Assembly: GCA_964450355.1 (NCBI GenBank)
Contig: CAYVDH010000005.1
Span: 1 to 54,336 of the forward strand
Length of the DNA stretch: 54,336 nucleotides
DNA from: CAYVDH01 sp964450355
GTDB lineage: Bacteria; Bacteroidota; Bacteroidia; NS11-12g; UBA955
Direction of reading: 5' to 3'
Part shown: positions 42,509 to 50,979 of the stretch, piece by piece
How positions within the stretch are numbered: position 1 is the first letter of the stretch
Layout: each line of letters starts with the position of its first letter
Translations under genes and position numbers: made by a program
The notes under the pieces: generated by a model
Told to the model about the DNA's origin: nothing
Database searches by the model: none
The model's input: only the letters and a program-made list of their open reading frames with translations

Positions 42509-42747
42509 TCAAAATTTGAGTGTCTTAAAATGCAAAGTATTGAGTTTTAATTCATCGTTTAAAAAAAGCAAATGTTCTCCTACTTTTAGTGTTTTATTTC
42601 GATGGGCTTTGGCTGTAATTTTGACTTTGGGACGAATAAATTGTTTGAGTTTTTTTAGGTTATAACACATAAACAAATCTTATTTTTATTTGGCTATTTG
42701 ATTAGGATTCAATTTAAAATGGTTAAAACCATTGCCATTATAATTTC
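42509..42747 (-). pseudogene. Remnant of a DDE transposase C-terminus
   Basis: On the minus strand one frame reads GNGFNHFKLNPNQIAK, then two stop codons, then DLF-MCYNLKKLKQFIRPKVKITAK to a TGA at 42509. A GF.HF.L....K....DL.MCYNLKKL pattern is what I recall for the C-terminal helices of DDE transposases of the IS1182/DDE_Tnp_1_6 kind. Two in-frame stops and the missing N-terminal two thirds make it non-functional. The palindrome at 42755-42782 marks the truncation point. The family assignment is from memory of the pattern only. Confidence 0.45.
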
Positions 42748-42782
42748 GTTTTTTATAGCCCACGGTTTAAACCGTGGGCTAT
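42670..42782. repeat. 113-bp direct repeat, right copy, with perfect 28-bp palindrome
   Basis: This is the right-hand copy of the 36603-36715 repeat in the same orientation. Its end, 42755-42782, is a perfect palindrome (arm ATAGCCCACGGTTT). It lies between the second Fic gene and the lipoprotein gene and marks the right edge of the accessory stretch. Confidence 0.8.
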
Positions 42783-42837
42783 GTTGATTGCGAAAATTTC
42801 GTATTGTTTTAAAATTGGAATAAGAACCATCAACACC

Positions 42838-42915
42838 CAACCCTACTCAGGCGACAGCGCAGCCCGAGAGTGCAAAGCACGGCAGCGAAGCGGACCCAAA
42901 AGGGCGAGAAAATGC
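42838..42915. repeat. GC-rich element at the right edge of the accessory stretch
   Basis: GC-rich block in an AT-rich gap (ACTCAGGCGACAGCGCAGCC, GAGTGCAAAGCACGGCAGCG, AAGCGGACCC). It contains TGCAAAGCA, and TACTCAGGCG, the inverse of CGCCTGAGTA at 36481-36490. It has no coding frame and is probably a dispersed intergenic repeat. Confidence 0.4.
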
Positions 42916-42952
42916 TGCCATGATAAGTAATATCACTCTTGCTATTGTCCAT

Positions 42953-42979
42953 AAAAAAACCCCGAATAAATTCGAGGTT
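42953..42979 (-). terminator. Terminator of the 43010 lipoprotein gene
   Basis: On the minus strand CCtCGAATTTATTCGgGG is followed by seven T residues (42953-42959). It lies about 30 bases past the stop of the lipoprotein gene. Confidence 0.85.
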
Positions 42980-43009
42980 ATTATCATTTAGAAAAACGTT
43001 TTGCTTGTA

Positions 43010-43534
43010 TTAATCTTCTGATTTGACGAATTTTTTAATGTCGTCATTGTCATAAAAGAAAGAAAGACCGCCATGTTTTTTGAAGAATGCTTTTAACTCA
43101 TCAGAACTGTTAAATGTTTCTGTAATGTTGTCTGTTACAGGGTGTAATTTTACTTTGATGCCTGAAGATTTTCTTACTATTTTATAAAAATAATATTTAG
43201 GCTCTTCTTTTTCGGTGTTATCGCTATTTAATTCTCTTAAACTCAAAAATTCAAGCGAATCAATTTTGGTAACAAACGCTTTGTAATATGTTGTTTCTTC
43301 ATCGTCTTTGCCTTTATTTTTTATTTCAGAAATGGCAGCAACATAATCATTGTCTTTTGTAATTTTATACAATTTAGGATTTTCAGATGTTGTTTCTTCT
43401 TCGTAATCACCAGTTAATTCAGTTGGGAATTTGTTTGCAGGTGTGGTTTCTAGTCCAAAATTGGCTTCGTAAGGACAGCCCATAAACAAGAAACTTGATA
43501 GAATGGCTGCCGCTGAATAAATTATTTTTTTCAT
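43010..43534 (-). CDS. Lipoprotein of unknown function
   Basis: The 174-residue lipoprotein starts at the ATG at 43534, with leader MKKIIYSAAAILSSFLFMGC (lipobox FMGC, Cys20). The mature part is acidic, rich in Glu/Asp/Lys, with a beta-strand pattern (KLYKITKDNDYVAAISEIKNKG, ETTYYKAFVTKIDSLEFLSLREL, YYFYKIVRKSSGIKVKLHP) and a C-terminal helix DELKAFFKKHGG. I do not recognise a family. It is a single gene with its own terminator, at the outer edge of the accessory stretch. Confidence 0.7.
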   Translation of the reverse strand: MKKIIYSAAAILSSFLFMGCPYEANFGLETTPANKFPTELTGDYEEETTSENPKLYKITKDNDYVAAISEIKNKGKDDEETTYYKAFVTKIDSLEFLSLRELNSDNTEKEEPKYYFYKIVRKSSGIKVKLHPVTDNITETFNSSDELKAFFKKHGGLSFFYDNDDIKKFVKSED

Positions 43535-43642
43535 TTCAATGTTATTAATTAGCAACAAAGATGAATCTTTTTTTGATTAAAAAAAATAATCCATTTGCAT
43601 TAAACTGCAAACTGCCTAATTGAGTTTGTAAAACGCAGTAGT

Positions 43643-44926
43643 TTATTTTTTTTCTGCAACAAATAAAGTTTCCTTATCTACTATTTGCACTATGTCTCCT
43701 TCTTTCAATTGGTAATTGATAGCCTCGTATGGCAAGGCAACTACGGTTTCTCCTGCTTTTAACCCCTCCGATATTTTAATGTATTTAATGTCTTGAATGC
43801 TGGTTTTTACTGCTTTCTTTACAATTTTATTGTCCACTACTAAAAAAACCACTTCTTCTTTCTCACCACTGTTGTCTGATTTTTCTTTCATGGTGACACT
43901 GGTAACAGGTATCGCTAAAACATTTTTTTCTACTTTAGTGTATATGTGCACACTGGCACTCATTCCTGGTCTGAAAGGCAATCTACCTTCATTTTCTTTC
44001 ATCAATTCCTCATAAGATTCTGGCAAAATCAATACTTTAACTTCAAATTTTGTTACTTGATCGGTGGCTGCTTGAACTAAGCTGCTTTTAGCTGAATTAG
44101 CTACCTGTGTCACTATTCCTTTGAATTTTTTACCTTGGTAAGCATCCACTTCTATACCTGCTGTATCGCCCAATTTAATTCTTACAATATCATTTTCATT
44201 GACATCTACTCTCACTTCCATTTTAGATAAATCAGAAATTCTCATCATTTCTGTTCCAGCCATTTGTGCTGTTCCCACTACTCTTTCTCCTTTTTTAGAT
44301 ACCAAACCTGTTATAACACCTTCTGTAGGAGCATACACACTGGTACGTCCATAATTTTTACTTGATTGTTGCACATTGGCTTCCACAGATTGCACATTGT
44401 ATAAGGAAGATAAAGCTTGTTTTTCAACGGCATCTAAATTGGCTTTTGCCACATTGTATTGGTTCTCTGCATTATCAAAATCCTGCTGACTAATCACTTT
44501 TTCTTGAAACAATTTCTTTTGTCTTTCGTACATTTTTTCCTGCATTTTAAGATTGGATTTGGCAGAGTTCAGTTGCGCTTGTACATTGGCGGTATTTGCT
44601 TTGGCACTATTTAATCCAGCTTTTGCTTGATCCAATTGTGTTTGATACAAATCAGGGTTAATTCTTACCAACAGTTGCCCTCGTTTTACGGTATCACCTT
44701 CTTTAACTAACAGGTCAATGATTTCTCCTGAAATGTCAGGTGAAATTTTCACTTCTGATTCGGGATAAATAGTACCACTGGCAGTCACTTCTTCTACTAT
44801 GGTTCTTTGTTCCACTTTTTCTACTGCCACTTTGGTTCCTTTTTTGGATTTGCCAGAAAATTTTGAAAAAACGATTAATCCGACAATGATAACCGACAGT
44901 ATGATGATGATTTTTTTAGTTGACAT
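43643..44926 (-). CDS. MacA-like periplasmic adaptor of an efflux pump
   Basis: The 427-residue membrane-fusion protein is anchored by one N-terminal helix (IIIILSVIIVGLIVF). VEEVTASGTIYPESEVKISPDISGEI is the first half of the lipoyl domain. Residues about 100-185 form a coiled-coil hairpin rich in Ala/Gln/Lys (LDQAKAGLNSAKANTANVQAQL), APTEGVITGLVSKKGERV is the second lipoyl half, and beta-barrel and membrane-proximal domains follow. It bridges an inner-membrane transporter and TolC. It lies five bases after the TolC gene. A MacB-type permease is encoded 4.7 kb away at 49585. Confidence 0.9.
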   Translation of the reverse strand: MSTKKIIIILSVIIVGLIVFSKFSGKSKKGTKVAVEKVEQRTIVEEVTASGTIYPESEVKISPDISGEIIDLLVKEGDTVKRGQLLVRINPDLYQTQLDQAKAGLNSAKANTANVQAQLNSAKSNLKMQEKMYERQKKLFQEKVISQQDFDNAENQYNVAKANLDAVEKQALSSLYNVQSVEANVQQSSKNYGRTSVYAPTEGVITGLVSKKGERVVGTAQMAGTEMMRISDLSKMEVRVDVNENDIVRIKLGDTAGIEVDAYQGKKFKGIVTQVANSAKSSLVQAATDQVTKFEVKVLILPESYEELMKENEGRLPFRPGMSASVHIYTKVEKNVLAIPVTSVTMKEKSDNSGEKEEVVFLVVDNKIVKKAVKTSIQDIKYIKISEGLKAGETVVALPYEAINYQLKEGDIVQIVDKETLFVAEKK

Positions 44927-44931
44927 GGATA

Positions 44932-46347
44932 TTAAAATGCAATTTTGTTTCCTTTATAAAAATTAAGTACCAAGGATCTAAATACCAATTCGTATTTAGC
45001 CTGTAAAAATGTAGATTGGGCTATTAGAAAGTTGTTTTTAGCACTGATAAAATCAAATGAGCTTGTTAAGCCAGCATCGAATCTTTTCTGAATGTATTCG
45101 TAACTTGTTTTTTGAGCATTGACATTGTTTTCAGAGGCTTTGTACCTGGCTTGTGCAGCAGTGTAATTGTTGTATGCCGTATTGATTTCTGTGAGTATTG
45201 TGTTTTTAGTTTTTAACAAATTTAAATCACTTATTTGTTGATTTATTTTTGCTTTTTTAATTTGATTTTGAGTATTAAACCCATTGAATAAATTCCAACT
45301 TAAACTGATGCCTGCACTTTGTCCTAAATTGTCTTTGATTTGGGTATTAAAAGGAATGACTTTGGAACTGACGTCAAAGATTGGTGAAATTACAGCTTCA
45401 TTAGATACTTGAGTCACACCAATGGTTCTATACCCTAACAAGTTGCTTGTTCCTGTGTAATTTTTTGCTTGATCAGAAAACACGGTATTGACATTGGCAA
45501 ACAACGAAATGCTAGGCAATAAAGCTCCTCTAGAAATTTTTTCTAAATAATTGCTGGCATTATTTTGAGCAATGGCGGCTTTCACTTGAGGCAAAAACTT
45601 AATGGCTGATTCATAAATTTGAATTGGTGTTTCATTGATTTTAACAGATTCTAGTTCAATGTTTGGCATCAATACTTGTAATTCGTCTGTCACGGGGAAT
45701 TGCATGCTTGTTTTTAATGATAACAAAAGAGCATTTTCACTGTTTTCGTTGTTTATTAAATTCAACTCCTCATTGGCTAATTGGGCTTTTAAACTCAACA
45801 ATGATGACATGTCTGTAGTCCCTGCATCTACTAATTTTTGAGCTCTGTCAATTTGATTTAGAGTGGAGTTCATTTGCAGCTTTGAATTATTAATGGACTC
45901 TTTGATTTGAATTAATTGTAAAAACAAATTTGAAATAGTTAAGGCTATTGCATTTTTGTTCGCTTCTATGTTTTGATTGACAGATTCTAAATTCTCTTTG
46001 TTTTGCTTGATGTTGTTTCTAATTTGAAATCCATTAAATACCATGACACCAGAACTTAATCCGAAGTTATTCGACCTGGTTGTTTGATTTACGAAAGTGT
46101 TGGTAAACCTATCAATGGTTCTTCCAAACTGATAGTTTTGTCCGGTAGAAAAAGATAAGTTGGGTAATTGATTCATTTTTGATTGTTGATAATCAATTTT
46201 TGAAGATTCAGCATTCAACATACTCTGTTTCAGGTCTAGGTTGTTTTTCCAAGCATATTCAATGCATTCTTGCAGAGTCATTGCTTTGCTTTGAGCATGT
46301 AGTTGCTGTAAAGTCAAAAACAAAATAATTAAATGAAACTTTTTCAT
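44932..46347 (-). CDS. TolC-family outer-membrane efflux protein
   Basis: The 471-residue exported protein has a leader ending in LHAQS. MTLQECIEYAWKNNLDLKQS, the repeated LFLQLIQIKESINNSKLQ helix, the PSISLFANVNTVF strand and RFDAGLTSSFDFISAKNNFLIAQS are typical of TolC proteins; the internal duplication of the OEP domain is visible. It forms the trimeric exit duct for the MacA-like adaptor encoded next. A TTG-N19-TATTTTCG promoter lies 30-60 bases upstream. Confidence 0.93.
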   Translation of the reverse strand: MKKFHLIILFLTLQQLHAQSKAMTLQECIEYAWKNNLDLKQSMLNAESSKIDYQQSKMNQLPNLSFSTGQNYQFGRTIDRFTNTFVNQTTRSNNFGLSSGVMVFNGFQIRNNIKQNKENLESVNQNIEANKNAIALTISNLFLQLIQIKESINNSKLQMNSTLNQIDRAQKLVDAGTTDMSSLLSLKAQLANEELNLINNENSENALLLSLKTSMQFPVTDELQVLMPNIELESVKINETPIQIYESAIKFLPQVKAAIAQNNASNYLEKISRGALLPSISLFANVNTVFSDQAKNYTGTSNLLGYRTIGVTQVSNEAVISPIFDVSSKVIPFNTQIKDNLGQSAGISLSWNLFNGFNTQNQIKKAKINQQISDLNLLKTKNTILTEINTAYNNYTAAQARYKASENNVNAQKTSYEYIQKRFDAGLTSSFDFISAKNNFLIAQSTFLQAKYELVFRSLVLNFYKGNKIAF

Positions 46348-46373
46348 GTGCTTTTTATTGAACTATCAAAGCA

Positions 46374-46403
46374 CGAAAATAGATTGATACGTTTAATTTT
46401 CAA
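46374..46403 (-). promoter_or_regulatory. Promoter of the TolC-MacA pair
   Basis: On the minus strand TTG (46401-46403) is followed after 19 bases by TATTTTCG (46374-46381), a near match to TAnnTTTG. It lies 27-56 bases upstream of the start codon at 46347, in the divergent gap shared with pheT. Confidence 0.5.
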
Positions 46404-46469
46404 GTTTCCCTTCGATTAAATTCTTCAAATTAGGGTTAAAAAAAATTTTAGTTTATCTTCGTGGCTTCA

Positions 46470-48800
46470 ATGAAAATTTCACTTAATTGGCTTAAAAATC
46501 ACATAGAACTGAACAAGACTCCCCAAGAGATTGAATCGATATTGACCTCGACAGGGTTAGAGGTAGAACATTTTGAAATTGTAGAATCCATCAAAGGTGG
46601 ATTAAAAAATTTGGTGGTTGGAGAAGTAATGGAATGTGAAAAACATCCAAATGCAGATAAATTAAAAATCACTAAAGTGAATGTTGGAACTGGAGAATAC
46701 CTGAACATTGTATGCGGTGCACCAAATGTGCAAGCAGGTCAAAAAGTGATAGTTGCTCCAGTAGGAACCACTGTTCACCCTAGCAACGGGAAACCATTTG
46801 AAATAAAAAAAGCCGATATTAGAGGTCAATTAAGCGAGGGGATGTTGTGTGCTGAAGACGAGATAGGACTTGGAACTAGTCATGATGGCATCAAAGTTCT
46901 TGATTCTAATTTAACCATTGGAACTTCTCTTGCTGAATTGTACAATATTAAATCTGATGTGGTATTCGAAATTGGACTCACAGCCAACAGAGGAGATGCT
47001 GCCAGCCATTTAGGTGTAGCTCGAGAATTGTCAGCAGTTTTAAATACACCTTTAAAAACAACACATCAATCAGTTCAATTTTCAGGTAATAAATCCATTT
47101 CAGTAATTGTGCAAGACCACAGCAGTTGCCCAAGATATGCTGGCATAGTGTTATCAAATATCCACGTAAAAGAAAGTCCAGATTGGCTCAAAGAACATTT
47201 AACAAGCATTGGAATTAACCCAATCAACAATGTGGTAGATGTCACAAACTTCATCATGCATGACTTAGGCCAACCGCTACACGCATTTGATTATGATAAA
47301 ATACAATCACATGAAATCATCATAGGCAATGGAAATAAAGGTGATAAATTTGTGTGTTTAGACAACAGAACCATTGAACTTACAGGCGAGGAACTGCTGA
47401 TAAAAGACAATGCCAACCAAGGGCTGTGTTTGGCTGGTGTGTATGGTGGTGCCAACAGTGGTGTAAGTGCTAGCACACAGACAGTTTTTTTAGAAAGTGC
47501 TTTTTTCAAAGCTGATGTTGTTCGCAAAACAGCCAAATACCATGCATTAAACACCGATTCGAGCTTCCGATTCGAAAGAGGAACCAATCCAGACATGGTG
47601 GTTCAAGCACTAGAAAATGCTTGCAAATTATTGCAAGACATTGCAGGAGCAACCATTGATTCAACTTTAGTAGATATTTATCCAAATCCTGTATTAGGAT
47701 TTAATATCACCTTGAGAAAAGACAAAATAAAACAAGTATGTGGATTTGAAATTCCTAATGAAAAAGTGGAACAAATCATAACAGGACTTGGAATAAAGAT
47801 TTCATCAAAAAATGAAGACAATTGGCAATTACAAGTTCCTGCCTTTAAATCTGATGTAACTCGCGAAATTGATGTGATTGAAGAATTGATAAGAATTTAT
47901 GGATTTGAGCATGTGCCACTCAACAAACAAATGAGCATGGCACTGAATTACAACAACAACGTCAACAAAAGAAAAATTCAAGATGAAATCAGTCAAATTC
48001 TCATCGGCATGGGTCTGCATGAAATCATGACCAATTCATTGAGTTCAGATAAACATTACAAAGAAACCAATGATTTAATTTTTGTAGAAAATCCTTTGAG
48101 CATGGAATTGAATATTATGCGCAAAACCATGTTATACTCTGGATTAGAATCCATAGCCCATAACAAAAACAGAAAGCAAAGCAGAACTCATGTTTTTGAA
48201 TTTGGCAAAGTGTATTCCAACATCAAAGGACATTTTGTAGAAAAAGAAATGTTGGCATTGTTTGTATCGGGGAATAAAACCAATGACAGTTGGGAATACA
48301 AAACACAAGGAGTAGATATTTACTATTTGAAGTCAATAGTTGAACGCATTTGTCATTATTTTAATGCTTCCTCTGTAAAATATGACCTCATAGAAGTGGA
48401 TGCAGATACCTTAAAAAAATTCAGCATTAAAGACAAAGTTTATTTTGTTGAATTGGATTTAAATCAACTTATCAAACAAAAAAAATCACAAGTATTTAAA
48501 CTTAAAAATTTACCAGTGTTTCCAATTGTGAAAAGGGATTTGAGTTTGGTAGTTGACAAACAAGTAAACTATCAAGAGATTGAAAAAATTGCTTTAAAAA
48601 ATAAACAAAATTTAATTGTTGGCATCAATGTTTTTGATGTGTACGAAGGGAAACCCTTGGATGAAAACAAAAAATCAATCAGTTTGAGTTTTGATTTGTA
48701 TGATGACAACAAAACACTTACCGACATCGAAATAGACACCGTGATGAATTCACTCATAGATTCGTATGAAAAAGAAATCAATGCGTTAATCAGAAAATAA
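46470..48800 (+). CDS. pheT: Phenylalanine-tRNA ligase beta subunit
   Basis: Beta chain of the heterotetrameric PheRS that charges tRNA-Phe. The 776-residue product starts MKISLNWLKNHIEL; a GTG three codons earlier is less likely. Domains: N-terminal tRNA-binding OB domain (VGEVMECEKHPNADKLKITKVN), B3/B4 editing domain (HDLGQPLHAFDYD), B5 domain (FKSDVTREIDVIEELIRIYG), catalytic-like domain and a C-terminal anticodon-binding ferredoxin fold (FPIVKRDLSLVVD). The alpha subunit gene is not in the window. Confidence 0.96.
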   Translation: MKISLNWLKNHIELNKTPQEIESILTSTGLEVEHFEIVESIKGGLKNLVVGEVMECEKHPNADKLKITKVNVGTGEYLNIVCGAPNVQAGQKVIVAPVGTTVHPSNGKPFEIKKADIRGQLSEGMLCAEDEIGLGTSHDGIKVLDSNLTIGTSLAELYNIKSDVVFEIGLTANRGDAASHLGVARELSAVLNTPLKTTHQSVQFSGNKSISVIVQDHSSCPRYAGIVLSNIHVKESPDWLKEHLTSIGINPINNVVDVTNFIMHDLGQPLHAFDYDKIQSHEIIIGNGNKGDKFVCLDNRTIELTGEELLIKDNANQGLCLAGVYGGANSGVSASTQTVFLESAFFKADVVRKTAKYHALNTDSSFRFERGTNPDMVVQALENACKLLQDIAGATIDSTLVDIYPNPVLGFNITLRKDKIKQVCGFEIPNEKVEQIITGLGIKISSKNEDNWQLQVPAFKSDVTREIDVIEELIRIYGFEHVPLNKQMSMALNYNNNVNKRKIQDEISQILIGMGLHEIMTNSLSSDKHYKETNDLIFVENPLSMELNIMRKTMLYSGLESIAHNKNRKQSRTHVFEFGKVYSNIKGHFVEKEMLALFVSGNKTNDSWEYKTQGVDIYYLKSIVERICHYFNASSVKYDLIEVDADTLKKFSIKDKVYFVELDLNQLIKQKKSQVFKLKNLPVFPIVKRDLSLVVDKQVNYQEIEKIALKNKQNLIVGINVFDVYEGKPLDENKKSISLSFDLYDDNKTLTDIEIDTVMNSLIDSYEKEINALIRK

Positions 48801-48801
48801 C

Positions 48802-49107
48802 ATGGAAAACATCATTGCACAAATACAACAAATCAAAGAAAAAGCCTTGTCATTAAAACAACAAAACAAGGAATTGATTGAAGATAATGGCCAGTTAAAA
48901 AGAAGTTTGAATAGGCTAAAACAATTGATAGAAGTGCAAAACAACACCATAAAAGAGCAAGAAGAAAAGTTAAAGGTTAGAAAAATTGCCGAAGGCAGCA
49001 GCGAAAACAACAATGAACTTGGAAGCAATGAAAAACGGGTGTTAAAAATGAAAATCAACGAAATGATCAACGAAATTGATAACGTATTAGCCAATATTGC
49101 CTCATGA
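48802..49107 (+). CDS. Small coiled-coil protein after pheT
   Basis: The 101-residue protein is helical: residues 1-60 are a continuous coiled coil (IAQIQQIKEKALSLKQQNKEL, NGQLKRSLNRLKQLIEVQNN), then a short linker with SSENNNELGSN and a second helix. The position one base after pheT and the coiled coil recall the ZapB-like small proteins found after pheT in Bacteroidota, often next to zapA. No zapA was found here. Cell-division involvement is an inference from position alone. Confidence 0.75.
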   Translation: MENIIAQIQQIKEKALSLKQQNKELIEDNGQLKRSLNRLKQLIEVQNNTIKEQEEKLKVRKIAEGSSENNNELGSNEKRVLKMKINEMINEIDNVLANIAS

Positions 49108-49598
49108 TGATTTCACCTTCATTATCCGACCATTCAAAAGTGTGGTTATATTATAGTCACAGACCATTAAACTCTAACGATAGTGATTATATCAATTCCC
49201 AACTCAGCAGCTTTTGTGAACAATGGCAAGCTCATCAACAAAACTTAAAAGCTACATTCTCCATTTTACATCAGAGATTTATAGTCTTAGTAGTTGACGA
49301 AAATCCAGTGTCAGCTAGTGGTTGCAGTATTGATAAAAGTGTGAATGAATTAAAAAGAATAGGAACAGAATTAGCGATTAATTTTTTTGAAAGAAGTAGT
49401 CTGTTTTACCTACAAAAGAATGAATTAGTTGAAATAAAATTCAATGAATTGCCATTGTTATTAGAACACCAAGCCATCAACGATGATACTGTATTTATTG
49501 ACACAACAATTGATAATTTAGGAAAATTGAGAACCGAATTTGAAAAAAAATTAAAAGATATTTGGTTTTACAAACGAATAAAAACTATTCATATCTAA
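49104..49598 (+). CDS. Conserved Bacteroidota protein with SGCSID motif
   Basis: The 164-residue cytoplasmic protein overlaps the previous gene by ATGA. KVWLYYSHRPLNSNDSDYIN, SFCEQWQAHQQNLKATF, RFIVLVVDENPVSASGCSIDKSV and INFFERSSLFYLQKNEL match a Bacteroidota protein often labelled ABC transporter ATPase in databases, although no Walker A, Walker B or signature motif is present. The conserved Cys of SGCSID may be functional. Its 3' end overlaps the convergent permease gene by 14 bases. Confidence 0.8.
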   Translation: MMISPSLSDHSKVWLYYSHRPLNSNDSDYINSQLSSFCEQWQAHQQNLKATFSILHQRFIVLVVDENPVSASGCSIDKSVNELKRIGTELAINFFERSSLFYLQKNELVEIKFNELPLLLEHQAINDDTVFIDTTIDNLGKLRTEFEKKLKDIWFYKRIKTIHI

Positions 49599-50826
49599 GT
49601 GCTTCTATAGGATCTAATTTGGCAGCTTTAGAGGCTGGATAATAACCTGCTAATATTCCCACAACAAAGCATACTATTAGCGAAACAAGGATCCAAAACC
49701 ATGGGATAATAAATCCTGAACTCATCAACAATGACACTAAGTTTCCTAGTAATAGCCCTAATACAATACCACCCAAGCCACCAATTTGACATATCACTAT
49801 GGCCTCTGTTAAAAATTGTTGTTTAATGATGGAAGGGGTTGCTCCCAAAGCCTTTCTTGTGCCAATTTCTTTGGTTCGTTCAGTCACACTCACAAGCATG
49901 ATGTTCATCAATCCTATGGCTGCACCTATCAAAGTAATCACAGCGATTAATGTTGCTGCGATTTTTACACTTTGAAGATTTTCCTTTAATTTTTCAGAAA
50001 TGGATTCACTTTTTACCACACTAAAATTATTGTCTTCGCCTACTCTTAGTCTTCTTAAAGCCCTCATAATACCCTCGGCTTCATTTACAGCCATATTCAA
50101 TTGGCTGAGTTGGTTTACAGCTACTGATATAGTAAAAGAGTTAGACGAGGTTAAAAAATTGCCTTTAGCTTCAGACAAAGAAATATAAGCCATTCTGTCT
50201 TCACCGCCCATACCCATGCCCATGCTGGAGCCTTTACTTTTTATTATCCCAATGACAGTGTATTGTATGTTAGCAAGTGTAAGTGTATTGCCTACTGCAT
50301 TTTCTTTATCAAATAATAAATTGGCAATTTCTTTGCCAATGATGATGTTTTTACTACCACTATTGGCTTCGTTTTGAGTAAAATTTCTACCAAAAGAGAG
50401 TTCGGTGCCACCTACTTTAAAGTAATTTTCATCAATAGCTAAGACCCTACAATTGGGATTTGTTTTTTTATTTCCACTTTTCAAAGTAGCGCTAAAGCTT
50501 ACAGGGGTACTAGCGCTAACTGTAGCTGGTACTTTAAAATTATTTTTAAATTCTTTTACTTGATAATAATCTATTGCTTTGTAATCAGTGCGTTTTTGAT
50601 GAGGTCCCCCAAATCGGATGTTGCCATTTCGGTTTCTGATGTTGAACGTGTTGCTTCCCATTTTCTGGAAAGTTTTTGACAATCCATTTTCAAGTCCATT
50701 AATAGCAGTGAGCATTCCAACCAAAGCTGCTATACCAATAGTAATGATAAGGCAAGTAAGAACAGTACGCAACATGTTTCCTTTGATGGACTGCAAGGCA
50801 ATTTTTATGTTTTGTAAAGTGTTCAA
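49585..50826 (-). CDS. MacB-type ABC transporter permease (FtsX-like)
   Basis: The 413-residue inner-membrane protein has four helices: one at the N-terminus (LTCLIITIGIAALVGMLTAI), then a periplasmic MacB_PCD domain of about 220 residues (RVLAIDENYFKVGGTELSFGRNF), and three C-terminal helices with the FtsX signature VTERTKEIGTRKALGATPSIIKQQFLTEAI. The ATP-binding subunit is not fused to it and is not encoded in the window. It could work with the TolC/MacA-like genes 3.2 kb away on the same strand. Confidence 0.9.
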   Translation of the reverse strand: MNTLQNIKIALQSIKGNMLRTVLTCLIITIGIAALVGMLTAINGLENGLSKTFQKMGSNTFNIRNRNGNIRFGGPHQKRTDYKAIDYYQVKEFKNNFKVPATVSASTPVSFSATLKSGNKKTNPNCRVLAIDENYFKVGGTELSFGRNFTQNEANSGSKNIIIGKEIANLLFDKENAVGNTLTLANIQYTVIGIIKSKGSSMGMGMGGEDRMAYISLSEAKGNFLTSSNSFTISVAVNQLSQLNMAVNEAEGIMRALRRLRVGEDNNFSVVKSESISEKLKENLQSVKIAATLIAVITLIGAAIGLMNIMLVSVTERTKEIGTRKALGATPSIIKQQFLTEAIVICQIGGLGGIVLGLLLGNLVSLLMSSGFIIPWFWILVSLIVCFVVGILAGYYPASKAAKLDPIEALRYE

Positions 50827-50979
50827 AAGGGAATAAAAAGCAAAAGAAAGAAAATATAATGTAAAAGTGCTTAACAGTTCTATTAAAAAACATAAATAAG
50901 GGATAGAAAGAAGTTGGAAAATTAAAGTTTAAATTGACTTTTTATTTGATTAAAATACAATAATATGACATTAATAATG

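Noticed and set aside
36399..42960. CRISPR array or prophage in the accessory stretch
   Set aside because: Repeats are two or three copies without regular spacers, and no Cas, capsid, portal, terminase or integrase gene is seen.
49585..49598. Overlapping 3' ends of two genes as an assembly fault
   Set aside because: Both C-termini look intact (the permease ends with DPIEALRYE), so this is a simple convergent overlap.
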